This document shows, one piece after another, positions 1 through 8,158 of a stretch of DNA of 64,000 bases. How positions within the stretch are numbered: the first letter of the stretch is position 1; every line of letters begins with the position of its first letter. Source of the stretch: UBA9647 sp049522195 (GTDB lineage: Bacteria; Bacteroidota; Ignavibacteria; UBA10030); assembly GCA_049522195.1 (NCBI GenBank), contig JBEKOB010000010.1, forward strand, positions 1-64,000, read 5' to 3'. The notes beneath the pieces were generated by a model, which had not been told where the DNA came from, did no database searches, and saw only the letters and a list, made by a program, of their open reading frames with translations. The translations under genes and the position numbers were made by a program.

Positions 1-1747
1 CGCTGACAAGGAATGGCTGAATGAGGTCAGTGCCCGGGCGTCCGTTCTTATCGCCCCAGACGTGAAACACAAAGTTCTTGCTGTCGCTCGGGAGTGCCGT
101 ACCGTTGCTGAACTCCTGGTTAAACGCAACCATCATCCTCGCTTTTCGCAGGACATTCCCTTTCACCGCAGGCTGGAATCGAACAGCCATCCCGAGTGTG
201 GCAGAATTGTTCCCGAATCCGAGATAGGGGGAGTACCCTTGAGAGAAGGCATGAGGCGTTCCGCTGTCATACGATTCTTCCGCAATGAATCGAGACAATT
301 CACCCGAAGCGGAATATGAATACGTGGCAAACAGTGATGTCTGCACATCCGCCACCACAAAGACGACAGAAGTGAACAAGGTCCCCAGTTCAGGAGATGT
401 GAAATCGACACCATTGATGACATCCCGAACTCTGATTGCCGCGGGACCCGATTCGATCGCGCGGACAGAGATCCCTGAAGGGAAGGTAAATGTTGCGCGG
501 AAGTTTTTTGCGCCGGCGAATGAGATGTATTCTGCGCCGTACTGTGACAGCGTATCTGTCCGCTGCACATTCGGGTCGGTATAGTCTCCCTCCAAGGCAG
601 GCCTGATTCCAAGCGGGGACTTGTATCGAAGAGTGGAATCGTTTCCTTGCGAACCGATCCAATTGGCGGCGAAGAAATTTGTCGCTGTCGAAACAAACGT
701 CGTCGAGTAGCCGTTCTGCAGAAGAGACTGGTCGAATGCCGGAGACCCGTGGGCAGGATTTTGCACAAAGCTTTTGATGAAGGCGAGGCCATATTGATCA
801 GTCACGAATCGAGTCCAGAGCGCCGCACGGCTATAATCCTCTACGATGTTGTTCCAACCTGTCAGTGTCACGTTCGTATTACCGAAGTAGCCCGCGGAGC
901 TCCTCAGCTGAAACCCGCAAAGGTATTCGGCATATTCCGAGAGCCCTTCGTTGAAGAAGGTTAATTCCGAGGGGTCATAGTTCCAGTGTATCAGGTGCTG
1001 GAATTCGTGCGCGAGCGTTGAGAGGGCCAGGTTTGTTCTGCGAATTCCGTTGTAATAGATACCCGGGTACGAATCGATATACAACATGTCGCGCTTGTTG
1101 CTCGTGTTCGCCGCCCCACTGTTCGGATCGACGTCGACAGAATAGAAGAATCCCGCCACGAAACTCCCCGATCCGTCCCATCCATCCTGTATGTCACAGA
1201 TGAGGAAGTGCGTTTTCCCGTCGCCCTTCCCTTTCTGAAAGCTCGAGTTGATATTCGGGGTATCGCCATAGACCTGGCGGTCGATCTGCAAAATGCCTTT
1301 GGTGGAATCAAGCGAGGTGCTGCTCGTCGAGCGTTCAAGGGCATTCGAAACGGCATCAACTTCCGTCGATGTGACATGTCCGTTGTTCCATTCCGCCAGT
1401 GCAACCCACACATAGCTGATCGCTCCGATTGTCTTCAGCTCCGCGCGTACAGTGTCAAAAACTTTTTTCTGGATATTGTAAACCCAGAAGAGGTTCTGGT
1501 CGCCGACATGGAGATCGAGCGTCCCCTTTAGCAGACTCCGTTGCTGCATCGCCTCAATCAGGCCGGGATGCTGCATTCGCGTATTGGCCCATGCTTCCTG
1601 GATCAACTTCGGATCGTTGACGGCGGCGCTGGCGCAGATCGCATGTGATCCGTTCTCCATAGGAACGATGTCCTGAGTGAACGCGAAGCTCACACACACA
1701 GACACACAACCGAAGAACTGAATCAGTATGTTAGGGATTCTTGACAA
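1..1747 (-). CDS. Secreted zinc metallopeptidase, M30 (hyicolysin)-like, partial
   Basis: The frame stays open from about 1747 to the left edge, so the C-terminus lies outside the window. I read a TTG start at 1747-1745 that overlaps the end of the upstream lipoprotein gene; it gives a short signal peptide (MSRIPNILIQFFGCVSVCVS, then a hydrophobic stretch ending FAFTQ). At 1009-986 the frame encodes HEFQHLIH, followed about 17 residues later by NEGLSEYAEY. HExxH plus a downstream NEG..E is the metal site of gluzincin-type peptidases, and the M30 family is the best match I know. The last visible part contains HVWGDKNGRPG, typical of C-terminal beta domains of exported proteins. In a T9SS organism a C-terminal sorting domain would be expected beyond the edge; that is inference. 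The start codon is uncertain. Confidence 0.8.
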   Translation of the reverse strand, partial: MSRIPNILIQFFGCVSVCVSFAFTQDIVPMENGSHAICASAAVNDPKLIQEAWANTRMQHPGLIEAMQQRSLLKGTLDLHVGDQNLFWVYNIQKKVFDTVRAELKTIGAISYVWVALAEWNNGHVTSTEVDAVSNALERSTSSTSLDSTKGILQIDRQVYGDTPNINSSFQKGKGDGKTHFLICDIQDGWDGSGSFVAGFFYSVDVDPNSGAANTSNKRDMLYIDSYPGIYYNGIRRTNLALSTLAHEFQHLIHWNYDPSELTFFNEGLSEYAEYLCGFQLRSSAGYFGNTNVTLTGWNNIVEDYSRAALWTRFVTDQYGLAFIKSFVQNPAHGSPAFDQSLLQNGYSTTFVSTATNFFAANWIGSQGNDSTLRYKSPLGIRPALEGDYTDPNVQRTDTLSQYGAEYISFAGAKNFRATFTFPSGISVRAIESGPAAIRVRDVINGVDFTSPELGTLFTSVVFVVADVQTSLFATYSYSASGELSRFIAEESYDSGTPHAFSQGYSPYLGFGNNSATLGMAVRFQPAVKGNVLRKARMMVAFNQEFSNGTALPSDSKNFVFHVWGDKNGRPGTDLIQPFLVS

Positions 1748-2072
1748 GCTCGTATCGCTCGACAGTGATGGATGAGGTATCTGATTTTGATCCGACGGAT
1801 CTGAACCGTACCCGCAGCTTCTGTCCCTGGAACTTCCACAATTCCTGATACACCGCGGCTGTGTCTTTTCGAATTCTCAGCACCCCTCCACCATCAGTCT
1901 GGATCGAGAGGACTGTGAACGGCTCGTTGCCTGTGACGTACAGAATTCCGACGACGCTCCGCACCTCGCGGGGCAAATCTTTTTGTGAGCCGCATGCCGA
2001 AAGGAACAGGATGGCGATAAGGATGCCACGGGTGGCTTTGATCAGCAGACCGGTGCTCGAGTGCGGATACAC
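1731..2072 (-). CDS. Small predicted lipoprotein of unknown function
   Basis: About 113 aa. I prefer the GTG at 2072 because it follows the flippase stop and puts a signal peptide at the N-terminus: a hydrophobic run ILIAILFLSAC with lipobox L-S-A-C. A longer reading from an ATG at 2144 would overlap the flippase gene by 62 bases and add an uncharged-to-basic leader that looks like out-of-frame sequence. The mature part (VGILYVTGNEPFTVLSIQT and onward) is short, beta-rich and ends ERYELVKNP. It resembles no family I can name with confidence. It sits between the flippase and the M30-like peptidase, with a short overlap into the latter, so the three are probably co-transcribed. Confidence 0.65.
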   Translation of the reverse strand: MYPHSSTGLLIKATRGILIAILFLSACGSQKDLPREVRSVVGILYVTGNEPFTVLSIQTDGGGVLRIRKDTAAVYQELWKFQGQKLRVRFRSVGSKSDTSSITVERYELVKNP

Positions 2073-2082
2073 AGACAGACTC

Positions 2083-3555
2083 TCAGGATCGAACAAACAT
2101 TTTCGAGAGCGCTTCCCTGGTTTCCCTGATGTCAGCGGTGTCAAAGATCCTCAGGACAAAAACGAGGAGGACGAACAGGGCGGTAGCTCCGAGTTTGACG
2201 GCAATGCCGAGGAGAGTAGCCGGTTGGAGACCCAGCAGAAGGACAGCGGCAACGACGATACATGCTGCGAGCATCACGCGAATCAGGCGACCCCATTCAT
2301 ACTCTACATGATATAACCGTTGCGATGGAAAATAGATTCCGATTGCCATGACTACGTAACTGAGCAGCGTTGCGATGGCTGCCCCCATAATTCCGTACCT
2401 CGGTATCAAAACGAGATTGACGACAACGTTGACCAATGCACCAGCGCCGGTGGCGTATGGCAGGTACTTGGTCTTCTTTTCGAGGTAGATACCTACAACG
2501 AAATTCACATAGGCGCCGGTAAAGACGTAGGCCATCAGGACTATCGGGACAATGGAAAGGCCTCCCCAATAATCCGGGTGAATGAAGTATCTCCCAAAGA
2601 ATTTGACGCGGACGATGTCCTCTATGAAGAGAGAGCCCGTCACGAACACCAGCATGAGCAATGCGGCAACGTACGTGAACACTTTCGAGAACAGTTTGGG
2701 CGCGTCCTGGTCCCTTGCATGAGTGAGAAAGAAAGGTCGCCACGCATAGTCGAACATTCCAACGACGAGCATCATCAGCACACCGAGCCGATAATTCGCA
2801 GTGTAAATTCCGAGCGTGTCATCATTGGTGAGGGCTTTCACGATCGGGCGATCGATCACCTGTATTGCGATGCCTGCAAGCCCAGCAGGAATGTAAGGGA
2901 ATCCGAATTTGAGCATATCCTTGAACAATCCACCCGACAGTCGGATTGTCAGCTGCGGAAAGACGATCCAAATGAGAACCAATGCGGTTACTCCTGAAGC
3001 AATGAGATTCGCGATAAACACGGCCTCAAGTTTCATCTTGGCAACTACCAGCATCATGATAGTGAGAATAACAAAGATGACGATATTGAGAATGCGGAGG
3101 CCGGCGAACAACTTCGCGCGATTCGTCATGCGGAGATATGCAAACGGAACGATGACCAGAGTATCAAAACAGAGTATCCCGGCCGAGTACTGAATCAAGT
3201 TTGCATGTCCCGGGGAGCCGATGAGATCACTGATCATGCGGGCGGAAAAGTATATGATACACGAAAGCAGCACAGATGTACCAACCACGGAAAAGAACGG
3301 GATGCTGAACGTTTGCCGCTTGTCCGATAAATCAGCGGAGACGACGAAACGCATGTATGCGGAATCCATCCCATAGCCGTAGATCACAAACGCGAACGCG
3401 ATGTAGGCATAGATGTTCGACTGGACGCCGAATTCAGCCTTGGCGAGGTAGTTGGTATAGAACGGGACGAGGAGGAAATTAAGAAAGCGGCCGACGATCG
3501 AACTAAGACCGTAGACGGCTGCTTCTTTTCCAAGCTTGAAAATGCGATCGAGCAT
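2083..3555 (-). CDS. Polysaccharide flippase, Wzx/MATE-like (MOP superfamily)
   Basis: 490 aa with 12-14 predicted membrane helices from end to end; the N-terminus (AAVYGLSSIVGRFLNFLLVP) is the typical Wzx/RfbX opening and the C-terminal half matches the polysaccharide-biosynthesis C-terminal domain. It would move undecaprenyl-linked sugar units or a related lipid-linked glycan across the inner membrane. It is the second flippase of the window (the other is at 16671-18083), located far from the Wzy gene and next to a lipoprotein and a secreted peptidase, so it may serve a different glycan. No Shine-Dalgarno sequence is visible before the ATG at 3555. Confidence 0.88.
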   Translation of the reverse strand: MLDRIFKLGKEAAVYGLSSIVGRFLNFLLVPFYTNYLAKAEFGVQSNIYAYIAFAFVIYGYGMDSAYMRFVVSADLSDKRQTFSIPFFSVVGTSVLLSCIIYFSARMISDLIGSPGHANLIQYSAGILCFDTLVIVPFAYLRMTNRAKLFAGLRILNIVIFVILTIMMLVVAKMKLEAVFIANLIASGVTALVLIWIVFPQLTIRLSGGLFKDMLKFGFPYIPAGLAGIAIQVIDRPIVKALTNDDTLGIYTANYRLGVLMMLVVGMFDYAWRPFFLTHARDQDAPKLFSKVFTYVAALLMLVFVTGSLFIEDIVRVKFFGRYFIHPDYWGGLSIVPIVLMAYVFTGAYVNFVVGIYLEKKTKYLPYATGAGALVNVVVNLVLIPRYGIMGAAIATLLSYVVMAIGIYFPSQRLYHVEYEWGRLIRVMLAACIVVAAVLLLGLQPATLLGIAVKLGATALFVLLVFVLRIFDTADIRETREALSKMFVRS

Positions 3556-3575
3556 AAAGGAGGGGCCAGGGGAGG

Positions 3576-3740
3576 TCAGCTCTTTCCGCCCTCGTTGACC
3601 AGCATGATGGGAATATCATCCTTCACCTGGTATACGTGACCGCATGACTTGCAGGTGAGGGTTTGTTGGTCCGCTTTGTAGTCCAGGTCCCCCTTGCAGC
3701 GCGGACAGCAGAGAATTTCAAGGAGCTCGGGTTTGAGCAT
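3576..3740 (-). CDS. Trm112/YcaR-like zinc-ribbon miniprotein (54 aa)
   Basis: A 54-residue protein starting with ATG at 3740 and stopping at TGA 3578-3576. The N-terminus [19 protein letters not shown] is the signature of the Trm112/UPF0434 (YcaR) family. Two CxxC pairs are present (CPRC, with an extra preceding Cys, and CKSC), consistent with a zinc ribbon, and the C-terminal [15 protein letters not shown] matches the family consensus (DGIPvML). In bacteria the gene often lies beside envelope genes such as lpxK or kdsB; here it sits between a thioesterase and a flippase, each within about 20 bases, so it is probably part of the same transcript. Its role is not settled in bacteria. Confidence 0.88.
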   Translation of the reverse strand: MLKPELLEILCCPRCKGDLDYKADQQTLTCKSCGHVYQVKDDIPIMLVNEGGKS

Positions 3741-3747
3741 TCTATTC

Positions 3748-4164
3748 CTAGGATTTGTTCATTGCTTCTTGCAGAATCTGGACAAACTGTGCCGGCGCAC
3801 GCGTCGGACGCCCGGTCGATTCATTGAGAAAACTGTGAACCGTGTATCCCTCGACGATCGGTTCGGTCTCACCCTCGATCAAGATACGGTACTCGATGCG
3901 GATCCTCGCGACCGGCATTTCGGAGCATCTGGTTTCCACCGTCAGAAGATCGTCGTAGCGTGCAGATCTCCGGTACTTCGCGTACGCTTCGACGACGGCG
4001 ATCAGGATTCCCTGCTTCTCTATCTCCGTGTAGGGCATGCCGATGTCCCGCAGAAGTTCGGACCGACCCTGTTCAAAATATTCGAAGTACTTTCCGTAGT
4101 AGACAAATTTCATCGCGTCGGTATCGGCATACCGGACGCGGATCGTCGTAGTGTTTTTGACCAT
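3748..4164 (-). CDS. Acyl-CoA thioesterase, YbgC/FadM hotdog family
   Basis: 138 aa from the ATG at 4164, which lies 10 bases after the accA stop; a longer reading to 4227 would run into accA and adds a non-family N-terminus. The conserved start [20 protein letters not shown] matches the family pattern YxDTDxxGxVYxxxYxxYxE, with the Asp of the DTD segment as the catalytic candidate. Single hotdog fold, so presumably active as an oligomer, hydrolysing acyl-CoA thioesters in the cytoplasm. It is not in a tol-pal operon here; co-location with accA points to fatty-acid metabolism. The substrate cannot be told from sequence. Confidence 0.88.
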   Translation of the reverse strand: MVKNTTTIRVRYADTDAMKFVYYGKYFEYFEQGRSELLRDIGMPYTEIEKQGILIAVVEAYAKYRRSARYDDLLTVETRCSEMPVARIRIEYRILIEGETEPIVEGYTVHSFLNESTGRPTRAPAQFVQILQEAMNKS

Positions 4165-4174
4165 GAAGCCCTGA

Positions 4175-5125
4175 CTATTCCTTCCATGCTCCCATCTTCG
4201 AGAACTTCTCCACGCGCTTTTCGACAAGTTTGTCGGGCTTGATCTTTTGTAACGCTTTAAGTTCTTCCAGCAGGATCTTTTTCAGTGTTGATGCAACCAT
4301 TTCGTGATTTCGGTGCGCGCCGCCGGGAGGCTCGGGGACGATCCGATCAATAATCTTTTGTTCAAAGAGATCAGCCGCTGTCAGCTTGAGCGCTTCCGCG
4401 GCCTGCTCCTTGTAGTCCCAGCTCCGCCACAGAATCGAAGAGCACGATTCGGGTGCTATCACCGAGTACCAGGCGTTCTCAAACATCAGGATGCGATCGC
4501 CAACCCCGATGCCCAGTGCGCCTCCAGAAGCCCCTTCACCGATGATCACAACGATGATCGGGACCGGGAGGTGAGACATTTCGAACAGGTTCCGTGCAAT
4601 CGCTTCCGCCTGACCCCGCTCTTCTGCGCCGAGGCCAGGGTAGGCGCCGGGCGTATCAAGAAGCGTGATGACCGGCCTCTTGAATTTCACCGCCAAGTGC
4701 ATCAACCGCAGGGCTTTTCGGTACCCTTCGGGATTCGGCATTCCGAAGTTGCGGAACACGTTCGATTTTGTGTCTCTTCCCTTCTGATGCCCCAGGATCA
4801 TCACGGCCTGCCCGCCTAGGCGGGCGAACCCGCCAACAATGGCCTTGTCGTCAGCGAACAGACGATCACCATGGAGTTCCACAAAGTCTTCCGTCATCAA
4901 ATGAATGTAGTCCAGCGTATACGGCCGGTCCGGATGCCGGGCCAGTTGGACGCGCTGCCAGCGCGTCAGGTTGGTGAAAATCGATTCACGGAGCTGGTCG
5001 ACTTTTTTCTCCAGCGTGGAGATTTCGTCGGCGATACCGAGGTTATCTGCATACTTCCGCATTTCCTCGATCTTCTGTTCCAGCTCGATGATCGGCTTCT
5101 CAAACTCCAGTATCAGTTTCGCCAT
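4175..5125 (-). CDS. accA: Acetyl-CoA carboxylase carboxyltransferase subunit alpha
   Basis: 316 aa from ATG 5125. The start is fixed by an AAGGAG Shine-Dalgarno sequence at 5131-5136, five bases upstream; an in-frame ATG at 5155 has no such site. The N-terminal helix ([19 protein letters not shown]), the [11 protein letters not shown] segment and the crotonase-like core ([35 protein letters not shown]) are diagnostic. It forms the carboxyltransferase with AccD, which is encoded separately at 29311-30153, transferring carboxyl from biotin to acetyl-CoA for fatty-acid synthesis. The length is normal. Downstream neighbour is a thioesterase. Confidence 0.97.
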   Translation of the reverse strand: MAKLILEFEKPIIELEQKIEEMRKYADNLGIADEISTLEKKVDQLRESIFTNLTRWQRVQLARHPDRPYTLDYIHLMTEDFVELHGDRLFADDKAIVGGFARLGGQAVMILGHQKGRDTKSNVFRNFGMPNPEGYRKALRLMHLAVKFKRPVITLLDTPGAYPGLGAEERGQAEAIARNLFEMSHLPVPIIVVIIGEGASGGALGIGVGDRILMFENAWYSVIAPESCSSILWRSWDYKEQAAEALKLTAADLFEQKIIDRIVPEPPGGAHRNHEMVASTLKKILLEELKALQKIKPDKLVEKRVEKFSKMGAWKE

Positions 5126-5130
5126 AGTTG

Positions 5131-5136
5131 CTCCTT
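5131..5136 (-). promoter_or_regulatory. Ribosome binding site deciding the accA start
   Basis: AAGGAG on the minus strand, five bases before the ATG at 5125. It selects this start over the in-frame ATG at 5155 and shows that this organism uses Shine-Dalgarno pairing. Confidence 0.75.
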
Positions 5137-5170
5137 GTGCCGGCAGTCTCAACATCCGCCGTGTTCGGGA

Positions 5171-7219
5171 CTACTGCCGAGCTTGCAGCATGGTCTTCAA
5201 AAGGATTTCCACATCCAATGCGAGCGACTGGTTCTTTGCGTAGTACAGATTGTATTGCTCTCGTTCTTGTTCCGAGAGCGTGCGGTTGCGTTGCAGCTGG
5301 ATCAATCCTGTGAGGCCTGGCTTTCCGAGATACAGTGTGCCCCCCTGGCCATGGGGGCCTGAGAATCCCTGGGCGGTTGCCTCGACCACCTGTTGAAACG
5401 TTTCCGGTGGACCAACGAGGCTTCGTTTCCCGGAGAGAACCGCAGGGAGCCGGAGAATGAACTGTGACCTGGAGGCCCCGGAGACGATTCTCTTGAAATA
5501 TATGAAAGGATAGATCGAAATCAAAAGCAGGAGCGACACCGCAATGTCAAACAGACGCTTCAACGACCGGTTCGTCGACTTCTCGATATTATATGAGATT
5601 TGAACGAGGGGGAGCTCATTCAGAGAATCAACACTTCCCTTCCCTATGATGACTTCGAGGGTGTTGGGAACAAGATGGAAATTCACCGTCTGCTCCCGGG
5701 TCCGGCCGATGACAGAAAGGATGTCTGCATACGAGAGCGTTTGTGTCGAGAATATGACATCGCTCACCCTCAAATCCTGAATAACCTTGCCGATGTTGTC
5801 GATGCTGCCAACGACGGAAAGGCCCCAGAGCTCTTCCCCCACTCGCTTTCGAGTGTTGTCGATGAAGCCCAGAACGTCGTACCCGTCACTCACACGACTG
5901 CGGAGCCGTCGCAGCAATTCCTCCGCGGCCTTGTCCGTTCCCACGATCAGCGTCCGGCGCCCAAGGATGCTTCGACGTCCTTCCGATGAACTCCTCCCCT
6001 TCATGCGAAGCACAAGTCTCCACGACGGGAGCAAAACGGTGCTGAGCACCCCCGAGATGATCGTTACGCCGCGGCTGAACCCGTAATCCTTGAAAAAGAA
6101 GACGAGCGCGGAGATGAACACGTAGCTAAGCGCGGTTGCCAGGATCGCGCGCGACACAGACATGCGGCGATGCGTATACACGCCAGCCAAGAAGAGTCCG
6201 CCCACAACGATAAGCGCCGGCACGGAATAGATGATCGGGTATGCCTGGACCGGCAATCGGAAGATGGTGCCAAACCAGATCGCCTCGGCCAGCACGACCG
6301 ACAGATCGACGAGGAGAATATCGACCAGGGCTACCGCGAGAGGGCGAAGGAATGCCCGAAGGATGGCAAGGCGCGATGAGACTGTGATGGCGAACCTGAT
6401 AAGAAACGCGAACACGAGCGAGCTGCTCAGGTGCTTCTGCACAAAAAGGTGCATCGCCTGATAGAAGGTTCGGATTTCGTTCAGGCTGCTCCGTTTCGTG
6501 CTCTCACCTTTGTAGTGGATGATCTGCGTCGAATGGACGTAGTAGTTCTTCCAGCCGGCGCGCTGTATGCGATAGCACCAGTCGAGATCTTCTCCATACA
6601 TGAAGAAATCTTCATCCAATCCCCCCACCTCATCATATGCCTCGCGCCGGACCATCATAAACGATCCGCTTACAGCATCGATTTCATACGTTTCGTCGGG
6701 ACTGAGATAGGTGAGATTGTAGCGTCCAAAAAGGCGTGAGCCCGGGAAAAGAGCGCTCAGACCTATCATCTTTGTAAAGGCGGCCCAGGGGGCGGGAAAA
6801 CTGCGACGGCAGGCGAGCTGAAATGTCCCGTCGGGATTCAAGATCTTGCAGCCGGCCAGCCCCACGTCGGGGTTCTCGTCGAAAAAACGGATCATCACCT
6901 GGAGTGTGTTTTCCTGGACGAGCGTATCGGGATTAATGAGAAGAATGTATTTCCCGCGTGCCTGCTTCAGGCCGAGGTTGTTGGCCTTGGCGAATCCCAG
7001 GTTGGAATCGTTGGCGATCAGATGGACCTTCGGAAAACGGCGCTTGACCATCTCGATGCTGCCGTCGTCAGACGCGTTGTCGACAACGATAATCTCCGCG
7101 CGGATTCCTTTCATCGCCTTCTGCAACGATACGAGAGCGTGATGAAGAAACTCACGCACGTTGTAGTTGACGATGATGATTGAAAGCTGCAGGGCAGACT
7201 GTTGACGTTTTTTGGGCAT
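5171..7219 (-). CDS. GT2 glycosyltransferase fused to a phosphoglycosyltransferase-like domain with a defective catalytic segment
   Basis: 682 aa. Residues about 12-250 are a GT-A family 2 glycosyltransferase (SIIIVNYN at 13-20, DNASDDGS, NPDT at 96-99; acceptor-side motif EDLDWCYRIQRAGW). Residues about 290-400 contain several membrane helices, followed by a Rossmann-like CoA_binding_3 domain (RRTLIVGTDKAAEELLRRLR) as in WbaP/WcaJ enzymes. The C-terminal sugar-phosphate transferase domain keeps SLVGPP and GKPGLTGLIQL but has no KFRSM segment and no DE dyad before SLVGP. Compare the intact enzyme at 9273-10688. Thus the second half is probably non-catalytic and may serve as a membrane anchor or scaffold for the GT2. 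The gene ends the sugar locus, 45 bases before accA. Confidence 0.85.
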   Translation of the reverse strand: MPKKRQQSALQLSIIIVNYNVREFLHHALVSLQKAMKGIRAEIIVVDNASDDGSIEMVKRRFPKVHLIANDSNLGFAKANNLGLKQARGKYILLINPDTLVQENTLQVMIRFFDENPDVGLAGCKILNPDGTFQLACRRSFPAPWAAFTKMIGLSALFPGSRLFGRYNLTYLSPDETYEIDAVSGSFMMVRREAYDEVGGLDEDFFMYGEDLDWCYRIQRAGWKNYYVHSTQIIHYKGESTKRSSLNEIRTFYQAMHLFVQKHLSSSLVFAFLIRFAITVSSRLAILRAFLRPLAVALVDILLVDLSVVLAEAIWFGTIFRLPVQAYPIIYSVPALIVVGGLFLAGVYTHRRMSVSRAILATALSYVFISALVFFFKDYGFSRGVTIISGVLSTVLLPSWRLVLRMKGRSSSEGRRSILGRRTLIVGTDKAAEELLRRLRSRVSDGYDVLGFIDNTRKRVGEELWGLSVVGSIDNIGKVIQDLRVSDVIFSTQTLSYADILSVIGRTREQTVNFHLVPNTLEVIIGKGSVDSLNELPLVQISYNIEKSTNRSLKRLFDIAVSLLLLISIYPFIYFKRIVSGASRSQFILRLPAVLSGKRSLVGPPETFQQVVEATAQGFSGPHGQGGTLYLGKPGLTGLIQLQRNRTLSEQEREQYNLYYAKNQSLALDVEILLKTMLQARQ

Positions 7220-7280
7220 TGAAAGAATGTCACGCTAAGACGCAAAGCCGCGAAAGGTACTATTCAACTTGACTTGGCGC

Positions 7281-7309
7281 CCTTTGTGGTTTGTTTTTAA
7301 CCGCAAAGG
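7281..7309. repeat. Intergenic hairpin with CGCAAAG-type arms
   Basis: In the 175-base gap 7220-7394, CCTTTGTGGTT (7281-7291) faces AACCGCAAAGG (7299-7309): 11-base arms with one mismatch around a T-rich loop. The adjacent stretch 7225-7260 repeats the theme (GACGCAAAGCCGCGAAAGG). Its role is unknown; it looks like an intergenic repeat element rather than a terminator, since no T-run follows on the minus strand. Confidence 0.5.
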
Positions 7310-7320
7310 AACGTTCGTTG

Positions 7321-7380
7321 CCGAGAGTTGAACTCTCTGACATGGGCCATCTTCGACAGTCTAACTGTCGAAGAACAACT
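7321..7380. repeat. Double odd-palindrome repeat, copy A
   Basis: Sixty bases almost identical (56 of 60 by my alignment) to 48804-48863. Two consecutive inverted repeats, GAGAGTT-G-AACTCTC and CTTCGACAGT..ACTGTCGAAG, are separated by CATGGGCCAT. Both copies are intergenic and upstream of genes read on the minus strand, or downstream of them in the case of copy B. The second hairpin has two central substitutions relative to copy B. Confidence 0.8.
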
Positions 7381-7394
7381 GGCGGGGCGTGAGA

Positions 7395-8111
7395 TCATCT
7401 CCCGTCAAACAGGCTCCTGAACTTCAACCTCCACACCATCCACACTGCCTCATAGACGATGCTTTTCGACATCTTCGAGACACCGATCCTCCGGTCGACA
7501 AAGACGATCGGAATTTCGCAGACGCGGAATCCTTTTCTCCAGGACTTGAAGTTCATTTCGATCTGGAACGCATAGCCGTTCGAATGAATCGCGTCGAGGT
7601 CAATACTCTCGAGCACTTTTCGCTTGAAACACTTGAACCCGCCGGTCGCGTCGCGCACTGGCATTCCTGTGATGACGCGGGTATACAGGTTCGCGAAGTA
7701 GCTCAACAACAATCTCTTCATCGGCCAATTGACTACGTTCACTCCCTCTATGTACCGTGAGCCGATCACCAGGTCATACTCCTCCGCTTTTGCAAGCAGC
7801 TTCGGAAGCATTTCAGGATCGTGCGAGAAATCGGCATCCATTTCGAAGACATAGTCGAAGCCGTTGGCGAGCGCGTACTTAAATCCGGCAACGTACGCCG
7901 TTCCCAGGCCCATTTTCCCCGGGCGCTCAAGGAGGTGAATCCTCGGCTCGTCCTTTTGCATCTCCTTTACGAGTTTCGCCGTGCCATCGGGAGAATTGTC
8001 GTCAACGACTAAGACGTTGAAATGGCTCCCGAACTTCAGCACCGCCGGGAGGAGCTCTTGGACATTGTCAGCTTCGTTGTATGTTGGAATGACAACCAGG
8101 CAGCGTTTCAT
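7395..8111 (-). CDS. Polyprenol monophosphomannose synthase-like GT2 (Dpm1 family)
   Basis: 238 aa, soluble Dpm1-type glycosyltransferase. The N-terminus VVIPTYNEADNV, the DDNSPDGT nucleotide-binding segment, the DADFSHDPEMLP (DAD metal motif) and RYIEGVNVVNWPMKR loop are typical. C-terminal Ser/Arg-rich tail (RRIGVSKMSKSIVYEA) matches the family. There is no C-terminal membrane domain, so it is the short form. It would transfer a sugar from a GDP- or UDP-sugar to a polyprenyl phosphate at the inner face of the membrane. It lies in the polysaccharide locus 47 bases after the aminotransferase gene. The donor sugar is not determinable. Confidence 0.9.
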   Translation of the reverse strand: MKRCLVVIPTYNEADNVQELLPAVLKFGSHFNVLVVDDNSPDGTAKLVKEMQKDEPRIHLLERPGKMGLGTAYVAGFKYALANGFDYVFEMDADFSHDPEMLPKLLAKAEEYDLVIGSRYIEGVNVVNWPMKRLLLSYFANLYTRVITGMPVRDATGGFKCFKRKVLESIDLDAIHSNGYAFQIEMNFKSWRKGFRVCEIPIVFVDRRIGVSKMSKSIVYEAVWMVWRLKFRSLFDGR

Positions 8112-8158
8112 AAGCGATGTTGGGTCTCGACGTGTTTGGTGATAGTGAGCTTGTTCCG

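Noticed and set aside
4810..4825. Palindrome GCCCGCCTAGGCGGGC
   Set aside because: It falls inside accA and encodes the family-typical Ala-Arg-Leu-Gly-Gly, so coding constraint explains it.
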